Assembly (NCBI GenBank): GCA_001466705.2
Contig: LATX02000227.1
Coordinates: 124,001 to 188,000 of the forward strand
Length of the DNA: 64,000 bases
Source: Moniliophthora roreri
Taxonomy: Eukaryota; Basidiomycota; Agaricomycetes; Agaricales; Marasmiaceae
Direction of reading: 5' to 3'
A program made the position numbers and the translations under genes. The notes beneath the pieces were generated by a model. That model worked only from the letters and a program-made list of their open reading frames with translations. It had not been told where the DNA came from and made no database searches. Below are positions 10,453-21,744 of the stretch, in pieces (the stretch's first letter is position 1; each line of letters begins with the position of its first letter).

Positions 10453-12399
10453 GGTACACAGTCACAGTATAAGTGATGCAATGGACTAAGCTTCACTTTT
10501 TATATCCTTCAATTTCCTTTGTGCCAAAGTATGCAGAAAGAGCAATTATTTCAGACTCTATCAAGATACCATGTGAGATGAGATGGATCTGGAAGTTGTT
10601 GATGTGATGGAGCAAACACCTGGACTAGCAATAATGTTACTAATTAAAGATCAGTATCACTACAATGATTGGGGCCTATGGAAGGTAGTATCAGTTTGTT
10701 GAACACCTTGAGGCTCTTGGATGTGATCTCCTGACTGAGATGTGCAGGAACAAGATGCTGTTATGATTGTTTGTTGAGGACTAGCTGTGAGGTCCCTGCT
10801 TGTCTGCTCAGTTCTTGAGTCTGGTTAAAGACAGAAGCACTGATTGTGGGTCTTCAGAATTCTATCTTTAGGATACATCATGATCAGGCTGCCACTAGTT
10901 TGCTTGCCTTGTTGAACATGGCACCCAGTCACAGTACAAGGGATGGGCAATGAACCAAAGCCCACCAAAGCTTTCATTTTCTTACAAAGGATCAAATGAG
11001 CTTCATTGGGGTTATGTACATGAGAAGTCCATCACACTTGACTGTTGAAAGATTCTCACTCCTTCAGCTCAAGTGAGTTGCCTGGTATTGGATAGATGAA
11101 TGAAAATAACCTACCAACAGATTAGGGGAAACCAAGGTTGATACCATGTCTCTGGCAAGTCTGAATCCCAAACTCATGTTGGTTAAATAGGCAGAATGTG
11201 AGCTGAGCAATCTCTCTCAAGATGTTCATTGAACCCTCCTTCAAGTGATAAAAGACTTTGATGATCCAGTGAACATATGACTGAGCTGTGATGGGTGGTG
11301 GCAATGGTTGCAATCAAAAGACTTGAACATGTTGCAGTGTGTGAAAGTGACATGTGACAAGCTACAGAAACTAGAACAATTGCCAGTCCAGATACTCAAG
11401 ACTAGGCCCACTCAATGATGCACTCACTGAGCAATCTGCTGATGGTACCCAATGACATCCAATGACATATGACACTCTTAAAACCTATTGGATACCAATG
11501 GATATCATAAATAAGGGGCCACACTTTCTGATGGTGATCAATATTATTCAATGAATTGAGGTAGGGTTGAACTGGGCAGTCTAGTTGTTACTTTTCATCA
11601 GATCCTGTCAGACATATTCAGACAATCTCATGTATCCTGGTGTATACCTACATAAATACAAAATGAGATGTCTGTTCAGCACCTAAGTCTATCACAACCC
11701 CAAGGCATACCAGACCACCCCAATCCTCTGCTGCTGTCCAATGGCCCACAACCCTATGCCCTGACCAAACCCCTAGTGCAAGTTCTTCCCCCTAGTTTTA
11801 GTATCTGACATCTGTAAATCAGCTTGTCAACCAATAACATTGTGAATAACCTCAACTAGGTCACGGATGCATCTCTTCTGTGTCACTGGCATAGCCATCG
11901 CATGGACATGGGGTCATATACTTTACATGTTGGTCAAATGCCAGTACTGATATAATTATCTTCGCACCAAAATATCGAAGAAACTCATTTTAATTTAATG
12001 TCCCACTTTCTGATCGGCTTGAAGCGATGATACAGATTAAACCTGGAGAATCAACTTCATGATTGCCGCTGCATCATGCCTTTCTCAGAGTTTGGATCAA
12101 GCATTAGGATTGGCTTCTCCTTCATGTCAATGTAGACTGTAATTTTATTTTGTGTTATCTCTTGGTACATTATGTCTACTTTTTATGCAGTAGGTTATAC
12201 TGGCTGAGCATGAACCTGGGGGAGAGTTAAGAGCCTGTTCAGATGAAACCTTGGTTTCCAGTTCTGGGTTCCAGGTTGCATGAAAACTTCGGTGCTTAGC
12301 CACCATTGTGCTCTTCTGACACCTACCATATGATTTTTGTGGCTACAAGACAAAAAGAAATCTAAAGACGATGCAGTGTCTGGAAGGTGGGCCCAAACT
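10453..12399. other. CpG-poor interval without recognisable gene
   Basis: About 1.9 kb rich in TG/CA and poor in CG. No ORF above about 65 codons, no transposon motif and no clear terminal repeats were found. It may be old, methylated repeat DNA that has decayed, but I cannot name a family. Confidence 0.45.
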
Positions 12400-13121
12400 C
12401 TCAACCTGGAAGCTCTAATGAGGTAGCCGGGCGCTGCCGCTCGTCGGCCTTACACGGGTTATTGAACAATTCAATTAAACTGCCCTGCGCAAATGCATTC
12501 GATTTGGTCGTTGTGAAACCTGGTGTCACCGCACTCACTCTAAACCCGTCATTCTTCAATTCATTCGCGAGTGTGATGAGATAAGAGTTTATAGCCGCCT
12601 TTGAAGTGTTGTATGCGACGACATGTAGATACCGGTTTAGGCTGCCTCTGACGAGTATTCGAAGTCATATCCATTGTCATAAGGAGTATGACAGGTTTTG
12701 TGGATCTACGGAGAAGAGGAAAGAAAGCCTGAGTAGTGTGTATCACACCATACAGGTTTACTTCCATGATTTCTTTGATGACATTGGTGTCAACATTACT
12801 GGAATTTTGGACAGCATCCATGCGAGCGAGACCAGCGTTGTGAACGAGGACATCGAGCCTTCCTTCGGCCTTCTCAACTGTCTCCTGAGCAGATGCGATA
12901 CATTCTTTGTTGGTGACGTCAAGTTGTACAAATTTGACATTGGAAAGACCCTCGTCTTCCAGTTTTTCTCTGCAGCCGTGTCAGTACCGAGCTCGATGGA
13001 TATACAAGATGAAAGTATGCACAGCGCATCGCTCCCTGCTTTGTCATTTCGGGCAGCAAGATAGACTGTGTGCTTCTCTGGCTTGAATGCAAGCAATCGT
13101 GACAAGGATAACGCGGGTCAT
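12400..13121 (-). pseudogene. Short-chain dehydrogenase/reductase pseudogene
   Basis: Reading from 13121, MTRVILVT is followed directly by RLLAF...HTVYLAAR, so the cofactor-binding segment TGxxxGxG is missing and the frame shifts there. Further segments lie in different frames: NVKFVQLDVTN, DVLVHNAGLARMDAV (the NNAG motif as HNAG), IMEVNLYGVIHTTQAFFPLL, and the catalytic YNTSK of the YxxxK motif followed by LANELKNDGFRVSAVTPGF. The order and spacing are those of a classical SDR of about 240 residues. At least three frame breaks and the loss of the NAD(P)-binding loop mean it cannot be active. The 3' end fades out near 12400. Confidence 0.8.
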
Positions 13122-13702
13122 TTTTGTGCTGACGGGTTGTCTGAGTTCGTTGCTTTATAGGATCTTGGTGGCTGACTTGACAAATAATTAGTCGGATTCG
13201 GGAAGCGAAGAGAAGAGAAGCCTGAGGTTAACGCGATCCGGAAGTGACGTCAGGACGATGACAATGGAAAGATCATGCAGCCGCACAGTTCTGTGTTGGT
13301 TCTGTGCGTTCCTATTTCCATAATGTTTTTCGTAATTTCATCTTTATATCATTCGCACTGCAAGAGTGTCTGCGTCTCCCCGTATCTCTGAAGTATAATT
13401 TGCCAGCAGCTGCGTGAAACAATATCAAGGTCGGGAATTTGACCGTGAGAAGTGATAACCATCTAAACTATATTCGCACGGCACGATCTTTCTTCGTAAC
13501 CGCCCATGATCATCAGGTGATTGAACTCAGTGGAAACCAACTCGATTGTAGTGATTCCGGCAGTGCCTTCAGTTAATTGACGGGCAGGAAGGGCTCAAGG
13601 TACGTAGGATACTGAATGAGGCTAACTGATAGTATTCAAGGGGATAATTCAAGGCTCTGGGGCATAACACTGGGTGTATCAGCCAAGTGAGATGCGAAGC
13701 TG
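13122..13702. other. Intergenic, no gene seen
   Basis: CpG-containing single-copy-looking DNA between the dehydrogenase pseudogene and a MITE. No coding signal or RNA gene was recognised. Confidence 0.4.
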
Positions 13703-13841
13703 TACACTACCAACCCGGCAACATTTTACGTCAGCTGTGCATTGTGTGTACGCTGGGCGTACATATAACGTACGCCAGGCGTACAGGCAACGGCATTACC
13801 CAGCACGTACCGATGACATCCGTTGCCGGGTTGGTAGTGTA
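13703..13841. mobile_element. 139-bp MITE with perfect 20-bp terminal inverted repeats
   Basis: The left end 13703-13722 and the right end 13822-13841 are perfect inverted copies of TACACTACCAACCCGGCAAC. If the outermost TA is the duplicated target, the element proper begins CACTACC and ends GGTAGTG, which would fit a TA-targeting Tc1/mariner-like or related family. The centre holds two further near-palindromes, GTACGCTGGGCGTAC (13748-13762) and GTACGCCAGGCGTAC (13770-13784). It has no coding capacity, so it would be a non-autonomous element. Confidence 0.8.
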
Positions 13842-14220
13842 TGAGCGCGACTACTTAGTTCAGATGTCAAGGATGTATCGATATGCCCAAGGCGTAATCA
13901 GGGTTCCACATCTCAGTAGCCGGATGCTGGGCATCGCATTCAAGTCAGTCGAGGGGATATGGATGTCCTTGTTACTTGATAATCTATCCTTCATACCATG
14001 AAAGTCAGTGGCGTCGTTAGGCACCCTCAATCTAATATGTTCTGACAGTGCTTTACAGGAAACATTTTGACTTGACGGGAGATCTGGTAGATGGCGTCAA
14101 ACTCTGTACCTTGGCGCCTTGCTATTTATCGCTACCTCTATCCCTGTTCTATATTTCATTTGGTTATAATGGAGCCATTTGAACGTCCGCAAACCCACCA
14201 ACAGTTCCGTGTCTCAGAAA

Positions 14221-15677
14221 ATGGCAACTTCACTCGACGATTTTCTCTCTACACAACAGGTGGTCATTCTCCCCATCACCACGCTCTCGGTGAGCTTCAT
14301 CTTTTAAGGTTACTCAATCTTACATTAACGTTTCCCCATTACGAAGGCCATGTTCTTCACCTACGGTAGCTGACCTGTTGTTCCCATCCTTTCACCTCGC
14401 TCACCATTATAACCATCAGGTTTCTATGTCCTTCTATTTGGAACATGCCTCTCTATTCAAATGTCTCAGAAGAACACAAATCGAAAGCTGTACACAGGAT
14501 TCACTATAAGCCTCTTTGTAATTGCTACTCTCAGCAACGCTTTTCAGGCGATGGGCTTCGTTCGACAAGCTGACGTTTATTTCTCGGGTGTTAAGACCCT
14601 GAATTACGAGCCTGTCGCACAGTATTTCGCCAACGATAGGTGGAAGATTGTCGCTCAGTGAGTCTCCACTTCTTTGAGCCTGTAAAATACTAACATTCCA
14701 GGTGAAGATCATTTCAAAACTTCACTTCGATATTTGCGAAGTAAGTCTCTTATTCCCCCGGGAACGTCGTGCTCAACTTCCTGATAGCCTGGTAGCAGAT
14801 TTAATGCTGGTCAGCGATCATGTCGTGTTCTTGTTTCTGCGTTAAGCTCACTTCCCCAAGATCCACCGCTGCTACATCGTTTGGAATTCGCGCAAAGAAG
14901 TTGCTTTGCCACTTCTCTTCTTGTCCTTCGGCACGAACGGTATGTGTTCCTTTCTGCATGCTTCGCAAAAACTGATCTCCAGACTACTATAGTCGTGGGT
15001 CTGGCTGGTTCCATTCTCGAATCCCTCGGCCTTCAGGACAGCACTAATGACGCTAATTTCGCACTCTATGAAAAGGGAGCTGAAGTACTCGCGGGATACT
15101 CTATAACTGCAACAGTCATAAGTTCATTGTTGACTTTATTGACAGGTAGGCTTTCTGAACATTCCTCGTTATCCGAGAACTAACAGCTCATATAGCCGGC
15201 AGGATCTGGTATATCACACATGAGGCACGTAGTATGATGGGTGGGCAGGTCAGAAAAAGGTACAACACCCTCATTGCAGTAATGTGTGTCTCTACACTGG
15301 TTCCAATGCATTAACTTCAGTCTAACTCAATGTCACGCAGACTTGAATCAGGTATTATATATCCGACTCTCATGATTATTCATCTCGTGCTCTCAAATAC
15401 TACGATGGATATAAATGGCTATGGATCGGTTGTATTATATCCGGTCGTTACCCAAGTTGCTGTAAGTTCAGTCGTTTATCTAGTATCCTGTTCACTCATT
15501 TCCCCTCTTGAACAGGGTATTGCGCCTACCCTTATTATTGTGCGAGTTGGCCTAGGAAAGAGTGTTGAACCCGTTTATGGTGACGGAGAAGGAGGACCAA
15601 GTGCGGTATCGACCTTACGATTTGCTGAAAGTGGTCTCTGTAGCACGGGAATGGCTCAGAGAGCCAGCTTCAAATAA
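14221..15677 (+). CDS. Seven-TM family protein G4
   Basis: Ten exons give an in-frame 327-residue protein: 14221-14289, 14347-14365, 14420-14657, 14708-14740, 14788-14809, 14861-14939, 14993-15145, 15196-15283, 15341-15461 and 15516-15677. Landmarks are MATSLDDFLSTQQVV at the N-terminus, AMFFTYG (19-nt exon), NLVADLML (22-nt exon), IHRCYIVWNSRKE, GRIWYITHEAR, LESGIIYPTLMII and GIAPTLIIVRVGLGKSVEP. Hydropathy by eye gives seven membrane segments with a short external N-terminus and a polar tail. Exon 4 requires the acceptor after GGTGAAG; the nearer AG would create a stop. It lies in tandem with G5 and G6 on the same strand. Confidence 0.8.
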
Positions 15678-16574
15678 ACGCAACTCGTCGAGACGGGTAA
15701 ATGTTGGTCGTGTGGAAATCTGTATTTATTAAAAAGTCTAGATGTACTGGCAGTAAAGCGGCTTAAGTCATTGCCGGTGATGGCCGGAACCTGCCACTCA
15801 AGAAATCAACCTTAAGGAACCAAGGTCCAGACCCTCATTACGTCGTTTCCTTCCTGCGGTCAAGACACTGGACCCTTTTTCCCCTCAGCCTTCTACCGCT
15901 GCTAGATTTCGTCAGAAATGGATCATTGACGATCTTCGTTTCAGGGATCTCGTGGTAGATCAAAGTTGTCGCAGGCAGCCCATGCGTTGGGAGGCTTGAT
16001 CTGTATCACATCCTAGCATGAACGGTGGGGATCTTGAACATCAACCTTTCGGTTATATTGAGTCGAAAGTGCTGCATAGCGCTTTCTCGTAGGGTAAGTC
16101 TGAGTATGTAACAGTATCCGCAAGGTAATGTGTATTTGGAGGTCTGAATCATCATCGCTGATGACCACGACAGCAATCCGAGCATCCAGTGCTCAGAAGA
16201 TTCATGAGAAGTTCAAACTCTGGAAGCCAGGCCGAGCCATGGAAACGAGAATTTACTGCGCTCCGCATCCAGATACATAATTGTCATCCTCTCTTATTGG
16301 ACCGTGGAATTTTTGCAGTTTCGCGTTGATGGTAGGAAGTACGGGGCAATTTTAACCGACTTCTATCAGTGATTGTAACCTGCAACAGATACCATATTTT
16401 CATGCTGCACGACTTCCCAGCTTTCCGAGTAAACGGATTCAGCTTGATCATCTCCAACCGTTGTTGATGGCGAAGTATTTACAGAGTACGTGGTAGATAA
16501 AAGGCAAAGCTTGGTAGGACATTCAATCCCGTCTGGCGACAGGTATCGCTCGCGCTTTAACTTTACCACAGGAG
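15678..16574. other. Intergenic between G4 and G5
   Basis: Roughly 900 bp without a supported gene. ORFs on either strand are short and overlap. The proximal part should include the G5 promoter, but no distinct core element is visible. Confidence 0.4.
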
Positions 16575-18125
16575 ATGTCATCTATCGAAGAAATCGTAGC
16601 GTCATACGTGACAACTGGATCAGTTGTGGGCACCGTAAACAGCACACTGTCGGTACGTATTCTCCTTCAGTGTCTGTCAACATTATCTTACGGCGTGTAG
16701 ATTATGTTCGTCATATATGGCAAGCATTTTTTTCAGGTTTCACTGTCTTGGACTTTTATAGACCTGTCCTACAAGGCTTCTACATCATGCTTTTTGGCAT
16801 GAGTGTTCAAATCCTTTGCAAGCGCAATCAAGAACGTCCTAACGAAAAGCTCTACTTGGGCTGGACAGTGACGCTCTTCGTACTTGCGACTATAACGAAT
16901 GGTTTCCAAGCCTGGCTCATGATTCAACAACAAATCATATTCTTCGAAGCCGCAGAAACGAGAGAATACGACCGACTCCTGAGATATCTACTCGGAGAGC
17001 CACTGAAGACAGTTCCAATGTAAGTCTGGGCAAGAGTATTTACCTAATATTGATGGTCGCTCTCTAGAACACTTCTGAGCATCGGTGCACTCGTGATCAA
17101 GTCGGTAGCATAATCCAGCCATTTAAGCCCAATCTAACAGATCTATTCTCAGCATTGTAGCTGATACTATGCTCGTGCGTTACTTACTCCCTGTTATAGG
17201 AGCTCGCAAGGCTAACCGATATTCGACTGTTAGATCCATCGATGCTGGATAATCTGGGGCACCAGTAAACGCGTAGCTCTTCCACTGATGCTGATGTCTC
17301 TCGGCACCAATAGTAAGCAGTTCCGCAGGCATTTTTTAATTAAGAAATTCGGAAGACATTGACACGAGATTAAGTATTCGGGATTGTTTTCACGACTATG
17401 GGACTTATTGGACAAAGCGATACGACAGTCGCCTCCAACGCCATTCTGCTTGCACAATCTAATAGGCTAAGCGTCGGGTACACCGTTGGGAATATAATCG
17501 TGAATTCTACCATCACTTTAATGACCGGTATGTTCCAAAAGCTAGCATCCGGTTTTTGCGCTGAAAATTGTTTAGCTGGGAGAATATGGTGGATCAGTCG
17601 ACAAGCCCGGGCTGTGATGGGCCAACCAATAAACGCAAAGTACAAGACAATTGTAGCGATTATGTGAGCGCAGCAAGATTATTCACCACCCATGTGTATG
17701 CTCATCGAACGTTTTCAAAAGCTTAGAATCTGGCATTTTATACCCCTTGACACTTGTTGTCCAAATTATTATCTACTACACTACGGATCCCACGGGGTCT
17801 GGAAGAATTCCTGTGGACTTGGGACCAGTGGTTTGGCAGTTTGCGGTAAGCCAGGCCCCGATGTAAGATACATGCCCGAGGAACGCTCATTTCATCCTCC
17901 CAGGGCATTGCTCCAACCCTGATCATCGTTCGCGCCGAGATGGGAAAGACTGTGGACAGCGTTCATCAACAAGTATCTTCCCTGCGGTTTGCTGTTGGTG
18001 ATCAGGACGCTCGGAGATCTAATTTGCATGCCATCAACATCACGGTGGGAGAACAAGTGCTGAGTGATAAAGACTCCGGCTTTGCGCCCTATCGTTCGAG
18101 TCGAAGTATTGAAGAAATGGTTTGA
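16575..18125 (+). CDS. Seven-TM family protein G5
   Basis: Ten exons join to 353 residues: 16575-16652, 16701-16719, 16776-17019, 17068-17100, 17153-17174, 17234-17312, 17375-17527, 17576-17663, 17722-17845 and 17904-18125. Signatures are MSSIEEIVASYVTTGS, IMFVIYG, FYIMLFGMSVQILCKRNQER, LYLGWTVTLFVLATITNGF, IVADTML, IHRCWIIWGTSKR, GRIWWISRQARAVMG, LESGILYPLTLVV and GIAPTLIIVRAEMGKTVD. The 19-nt exon ends in a GC donor (GCAAGC), a feature shared with G2 and G7, which are also the closest relatives in sequence. The C-terminal tail of about 60 residues is polar and ends SRSIEEMV, resembling the G7 tail. Function is unknown. Confidence 0.82.
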
Positions 18126-18172
18126 AAAGGCACAATTGAGCGTAATCTGGTGGAAGCGAACAATCGCTGTAC

Positions 18173-18252
18173 CAAGGGGGTGGCAGGATCAGAATTACCG
18201 GTCCGAGGAGGGGGGGGGGGGGGGTGTCTGAACTTCGTTAAAAATTTTTTGG
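18173..18252. repeat. G-run repeat, copy 1
   Basis: It begins CAAGGGGGTGGCA (18173-18185), contains a 15-G run (18210-18224) and ends TTAAAAATTTTTTGGACCTC. The terminal 13-mer is exactly the reverse complement of 18867-18879, and the internal A/T tract plus GACCTC recurs at about 18831-18850. It is probably one end of a small non-autonomous element. Confidence 0.5.
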
Positions 18253-18795
18253 ACCTCACCTGAAATAGGCTTCCAACAGGCTCTAGATCCTCCAAGGTAT
18301 TGTATTATGGTGTAGAATATGTTGTTTTGAGTGTCTGGAGACTGTTCCAATACCTCAAGGCAACATGAGGTCGATTAACAATTTGCCACGTGGGCCATCA
18401 GGGTCGGATGGCAAGTACAAGTCCATTTTCTGGCGTTGTAACTTTCTGGGCTAACAGATGATGAGAACAAGCGGCGGAACGAACCAAACAAAATGATCTA
18501 TCAAGATCTATCAGACCACAACTTTCCCACCCATCTATACCTTCCATAGGAAAAATTGGCAGAAGAAGACGAATCCTCGTAAACTCCAGCTGCTTTGTTG
18601 CTGATGTCATGGCTGGGTTGCATAGAGGGCCACTGAAAGTGATGAGAAGGGTTTGAAGCACATTTTGGCAAAGGATAGCAGGAATTCAGGTGAGAGCTAT
18701 GGTCATCTCCCGCAAGAAGACTCTAACCACTGCGAGCAGTGATGCTGACATTTCCCTTTTTGGAAATGCGTGGGAATAACATACCCAGTAAGGCA
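18253..18795. other. Sequence between the two G-run repeats
   Basis: No supported gene. A minus-strand ORF 18398-18661 lacks any recognised motif. Confidence 0.4.
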
Positions 18796-18879
18796 GGAAG
18801 GGGGGGGTGGTACTACCCCCTCTCAGCCTTAAAAAATTTTTCGACCTCGTACACTAATTAAGGTCTTGCCACCCCCTTG
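18796..18879. mobile_element. G-run repeat, copy 2 (84-bp MITE candidate)
   Basis: The left end GAAGGGGGGGGTGG and right end TGCCACCCCCTTG form imperfect terminal inverted repeats around an AAAAAATTTTT core. The right terminus matches copy 1 in inverted orientation. Flanks contain CTGTAC on the left of copy 1 and the right of copy 2. Confidence 0.45.
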
Positions 18880-18960
18880 CTCTGTACTCTAGAATTTTCA
18901 ATGTACTCGAGTATACATACAGCAGCCTCTCGCCTTCGGCGATAAGTTCCGATGGACGTG

Positions 18961-18980
18961 GGTCCACGGACCCGTGGACC
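18961..18980. repeat. 20-bp palindrome
   Basis: GGTCCACGG and its exact inverse CCGTGGACC are separated by two bases. It is a strong palindrome in intergenic DNA and could be a protein-binding site. No second copy was noticed. Confidence 0.6.
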
Positions 18981-19900
18981 AAAACGGGTACACAAAAAAT
19001 CAAAATTGAAAATCATTCGATTGACGATCAACCAACTCGACTATTCCCTCTCCCATCCGTCCTCTTTTCCCTATACACATTTGCATCTGAACCAGTCTTA
19101 ATATCGACGCAAACTACAGATCCGAGCTCGCAACTTCGAACTTTGTCTCCCGCTGCCTACGCGTCCTCCAAATGTATGAAAGAGTATCAAGTGTCGGGGG
19201 CCGTGGTCGAAATGCTTTGGGAGAGCGTACCTCACCAGGGTAGAGTGTCAAGTCGTTTACGTCTCTTGTTCAGAAACATGCCATGGAAAGAGGAGATGCA
19301 AGGATAAGTTCCAAGGATTAGGCGGGTGCGCATATCACCTCTGATTATCAGGCTAATTTGCTTACTTTCGCCTCCGTTCAGCAGTGATCTAAATCTCTCC
19401 AGAATTTCAAAAGAATTTGCTCCTGTGCCCCGGAACAATCTCACTGAAAGGACCCACTCTATCACAAAATCCAAGTATTCCTGACGCCCATTATCAAGTC
19501 TTGAAACACGATGAAACTTGAGAGCGCTCAGGCCGGCTACGCAACTAGTTACTCAAACTTATCGTTTAAAGCACCATTTCGACAGGCCAAGACCGCCCCA
19601 GTGCCGGTAGCAATACATTCAAAGGACGGAGAATCATCTTGACTCAAAATGACTGTGGAAGACCCGGGTACGGTTCATTTCATTTGCAACCGTGTAACTG
19701 CTAAAGGTCCTCATTTTCTCCATTCACGTTCATATTCTAAGATTCCAGTTCCTGTCCTCCAAGCTGAAAATTCTCCTCTTGGGCGGACAAGCATCGGTTC
19801 TCACGCTCGACTATCAACGTTCGATTATAAAACCAGAGTCGGAGGAGAGCTCGCAAATCTGTGCCAATCCTTTAACCCCAAGAACTCTTAAACATTCGTG
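18981..19900. other. Intergenic upstream of G6
   Basis: No gene is supported; minus ORF 19232-19474 and plus ORF 19649-19891 have no family features. A TATAAAA-like stretch near 19827 lies about 70 bp before the G6 start and could be a core promoter element. Confidence 0.35.
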
Positions 19901-21428
19901 ATGTCTGATTCCTCAGATATTGAGGCGGCCCTCGCTCCCTACTTCTCAGCCGAGGCTGTTATCACACAACTGTGAGCACGATGTCAGTGAGTACAGTATC
20001 TTCTGTTTTTGCTTGAGTACTGATATACATCTTCGTTCAGGTGATGCTGTTTGTTTACGGTGGATTGTTTTCGTCTCAGGCTCATGACAATGCTCTAAAT
20101 CATACCACTCTCAGGAATCTACATCGTTCTCTTCGGCATTTGCGCTCACATGCACTTGGGAAAGGATGCTAAAGATCGGCCGAACCGACTTCTCTATCTT
20201 GCTTGGACGATTGTCTTGTTCGTACTGGCAATACTAGCGAACACCTTCGAGTCTTGGGATTACATCCACGCCGCTATAGTATCGTTCGTCGCGGCCAAGA
20301 CGAAGGAATATGAACCATTTACTGAGTATGCGACGAGTTACCAGTTGAAGACGATTCGAAAGTGAGTTATATTCCTTCGCGCTGAAGACTGTGCCGACGT
20401 AATGTTTTCAAGTTCTATCATCGTCTTGCTCGCTCCTGTGATCAAGTATTGGCCTTTTTCGCTCCTGTTCTGCAGCGATCGCTGAAGCTAGTTTACCCAG
20501 CATAACAGCTGACTCGATGCTTGTATGTCATCCATATCTACTGTTTCACCCGCACTCATTCGTTACGTTCTAGATTCACCGATGCTACATCATATGGGGC
20601 TCACTCAGACGGGTCGCTTTTCCACTCATTTTTGGGTCGTTTGTCGTTAATGGTAATCACCGGTAGCTCCTCATACGTATCGCAGCCTTTCTGACGTTCT
20701 TCGATAGCGCTTGGCATAACCAGCATCGTGGTGATGACTAAAGGCCAGCTGGATACCTCCATCGAGTCCAACTTGGCTCTTCTCGACAAGGGAATCACTC
20801 TGAATAACGGGTACCTGATAGGAAATGCAGCGTTTCATGGGGTCTTGACGCTCTTGACAGGTACGTTCTCAAACAGCCCATTCCAAGAAACACCAAGCTC
20901 GTAGAATTGTTGGCAGCTGGCCGTATCTGGTGGATAACTCGTCAGGCGAGACAACTAATGGATCAAGGTATCGATCACAAGTACAAGACTATTGTCGCAA
21001 TCATGTATGTTTAGCTACGTTTCATCGTTAGTTCTCATACCTGATACCGCGACTCTTCAATCACAGCCTCGAATCTGGTATCCTATACCCTACAGCCATC
21101 GTCATATACCTCATCATTGTCAATACACTCTACCACACAAACACAGCCGGCATCCCTCCTGTCGATTTCTACCCTGTGGTATGGCAAGCTGCGGTAAGCT
21201 CACTGTTTCCGATTACTTTCTCGTGGGTGTGGTTGACGATTGAATTGTACAGGGTATCGCCCAACATTAATCATCGTTCGTGCAGGGAGCGGGAAGACTG
21301 TAGAGACCGTAGACCAGGTAATGTCAACGTTACATTTCGCCGAAGCTCCACGAGGAAGGGCCACGGATTCAGGCATGGAAGCTGAAGTTAGTGACAGAGA
21401 GTTGTTGGATTCAGAGGAGAAAGTATGA
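19901..21428 (+). pseudogene. Seven-TM family protein G6, two frameshifts
   Basis: All ten family exons are present: 19901-19986, 20041-20059, 20115-20361, 20413-20445, 20501-20522, 20574-20652, 20708-20860, 20917-21004, 21067-21193 and 21253-21428. Motifs include VMLFVYG, LYLAWTIVLFVLAILANTF, ITADSML, IHRCYIIWGSLRR, GRIWWITRQARQLMD, LESGILYPTAIVIY and PTLIIVRAGSGKTVE. Exon 1 is 86 nt, not a multiple of three as in its paralogs, and reads into TGA at 19973-19975. Exon 10 begins GGTATCGCCCAACATTA, one C short of the expected GIAPTL codons. Both are small indels; sequencing error or recent inactivation could explain them. The rest of the coding sequence is conserved. Confidence 0.7.
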
Positions 21429-21744
21429 TAACACGCTATGCATTATAAGGATGCAAAATGAATGAACGCAACGATGCTCGTTGTTCCAAAAGTTCTCTCC
21501 ATAACGCAAGCGATTCCTCTCCGGAAGACAAGAGGTGTATCTAGAAGAATTGCACCAGTGAATGCAGGCTCATCGTCCAGTACTGATGCCTACCCCTGGC
21601 TACAGCCCGATACTCATAGAGGCAAACACAGCAGATCCCAAATCTCGAAGGTGAGAAGGTGACACCCGTGTATGGTGCTATTTACATGGAAAACTCCAGA
21701 ATACAAGAATTTCTAATCTCCAGTTCGTTCACTGTCTCGCTTGC
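21429..21744. other. Short convergent intergenic region
   Basis: About 316 bp between the stop codons of the convergent genes G6 and G7. No gene or distinct terminator was seen. Confidence 0.5.
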
